Assembly: GCA_007124415.1 (NCBI GenBank)
Contig: SLFE01000087.1
Location: 1 to 6,118 of the forward strand
DNA length: 6,118 nucleotides
Source of the DNA: Waddliaceae bacterium
GTDB taxonomy: Bacteria; Chlamydiota; Chlamydiia; Chlamydiales; SLFE01
Reading direction: 5' to 3'
This document shows, piece after piece, positions 5,863 to 6,118 of this stretch. A program made the translations under genes and the position numbers. The notes under the pieces were generated by a model. That model saw only the letters and a list, made by a program, of their open reading frames with translations. It did not search any database and was not told the DNA's origin. Position 1 is the first letter of the stretch. Every line of letters begins with the position of its first letter.

Positions 5863-5890
5863 TTGTGAACATTTACATAAAAATTATATT
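5863..5890 (+). promoter_or_regulatory. Weak candidate promoter of the secreted-protein gene
   Basis: TTGTGA (5863-5868) and TATATT (5885-5890) are separated by 16 bases, upstream of the gene at 5920. The region is AT-rich, so chance matches are common. A perfect 10-base palindrome, TCTACGTAGA (5901-5910), lies between this site and the start codon, where an operator could sit; no regulator is identified. Confidence 0.3.
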
Positions 5891-5919
5891 TCCCTAAAAT
5901 TCTACGTAGATATTTATTT

Positions 5920-6118
5920 ATGAAAATATTACTGTTTTTATTGACTACTCTTTTTTCGTTATCTTTGAATTCAGTTGAAGTAAAAAACGATGAAAGAATC
6001 ATCCTCGAAAAATTTTGGAAAACAACTTTTTATGAAAGTGAGTTTGGTTATGTCTATTTTGGTCTAAAACCGGTATGTCAAATAGGATATTGGAAAAAAG
6101 ACGCACTGCCTCCAGGAA
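5920..6118 (+). CDS. Putative secreted protein, N-terminal part (3' cut by window edge)
   Basis: The first 66 residues are visible. Residues 1-18 form a short Sec-type signal peptide: Lys at position 2, a Leu/Phe/Thr core, then SLSLNS with likely cleavage just before Val19. No lipobox Cys is present, so it is probably periplasmic or exported rather than a lipoprotein. The mature part starts with acidic residues, then ILEKFWKTTFYESEFGYVYF (29-48) and GLKPVC (49-54). From memory, a 'phenylalanine-rich segment, FGY.xFG.KP' pattern recurs in large hypothetical families of environmental Chlamydiae, but I cannot confirm this here. There is no clear ribosome site before the ATG. The gene is divergent from the membrane protein operon. 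Confidence 0.75.
   Translation, partial: MKILLFLLTTLFSLSLNSVEVKNDERIILEKFWKTTFYESEFGYVYFGLKPVCQIGYWKKDALPPG

Noticed and set aside
5796..6002. A 68-residue minus-strand frame over the divergent intergenic region
   Set aside because: It covers the start of the secreted-protein gene on the other strand, has no ribosome site and no recognisable character.
1..6118. CRISPR array, tRNA or rRNA gene
   Set aside because: No regularly spaced repeats, no cloverleaf with a GTTCGA-type arm and no rRNA core sequence were seen.

Overview
This window carries a compact gene cluster for a thiazole/oxazole-modified peptide (a TOMM, or azol(in)e-containing RiPP). The cluster sits between remnants of mobile DNA. 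The DNA is AT-rich and several genes lack a strong Shine-Dalgarno site. The partial secreted protein at the right edge resembles, from memory only, protein families of environmental Chlamydiae (Parachlamydia/Simkania-like). That host guess is weak, and any AT-rich Gram-negative carrying IS3 elements and group II introns would fit.

Layout. Positions 1-243 hold the C-terminal end of an IS3-family transposase and its right inverted repeat. On the minus strand at 361-561 is a small gene for a 66-residue peptide with an acidic leader, an LAGG motif and a Cys/Ser/Gly-rich segment, which I read as the TOMM precursor. A divergent promoter region (562-710) separates it from a plus-strand operon of three tightly packed genes. 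These are a 107-residue DUF6176-like protein (711-1034), a 746-residue fused cyclodehydratase with leader-binding/E1-like and YcaO parts (1036-3276), and a SagB-type FMN azoline dehydrogenase (3285-4610). Straight after the dehydrogenase stop come a short sequence resembling the IS3 end and then a 5'-truncated group II intron tail (domains V and VI, ending near 4730). A plus-strand terminator lies at 4740-4784.

Right of this, two abutting minus-strand genes (4766-5218 and 5219-5707) encode small four-helix membrane proteins that are clearly tandem paralogs, with a good promoter at 5739-5767. A plus-strand gene for a secreted protein starts at 5920 and runs off the window.

How it would work: the cyclodehydratase binds the precursor leader and uses ATP to convert core Cys/Ser residues to thiazolines/oxazolines. 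The dehydrogenase then oxidises these to azoles. The DUF6176-like protein has no known role here. No leader protease, transporter or immunity gene is visible, unless the two membrane proteins serve as one, for which there is no direct evidence. The mobile-element debris on both sides suggests the cassette arrived by horizontal transfer.
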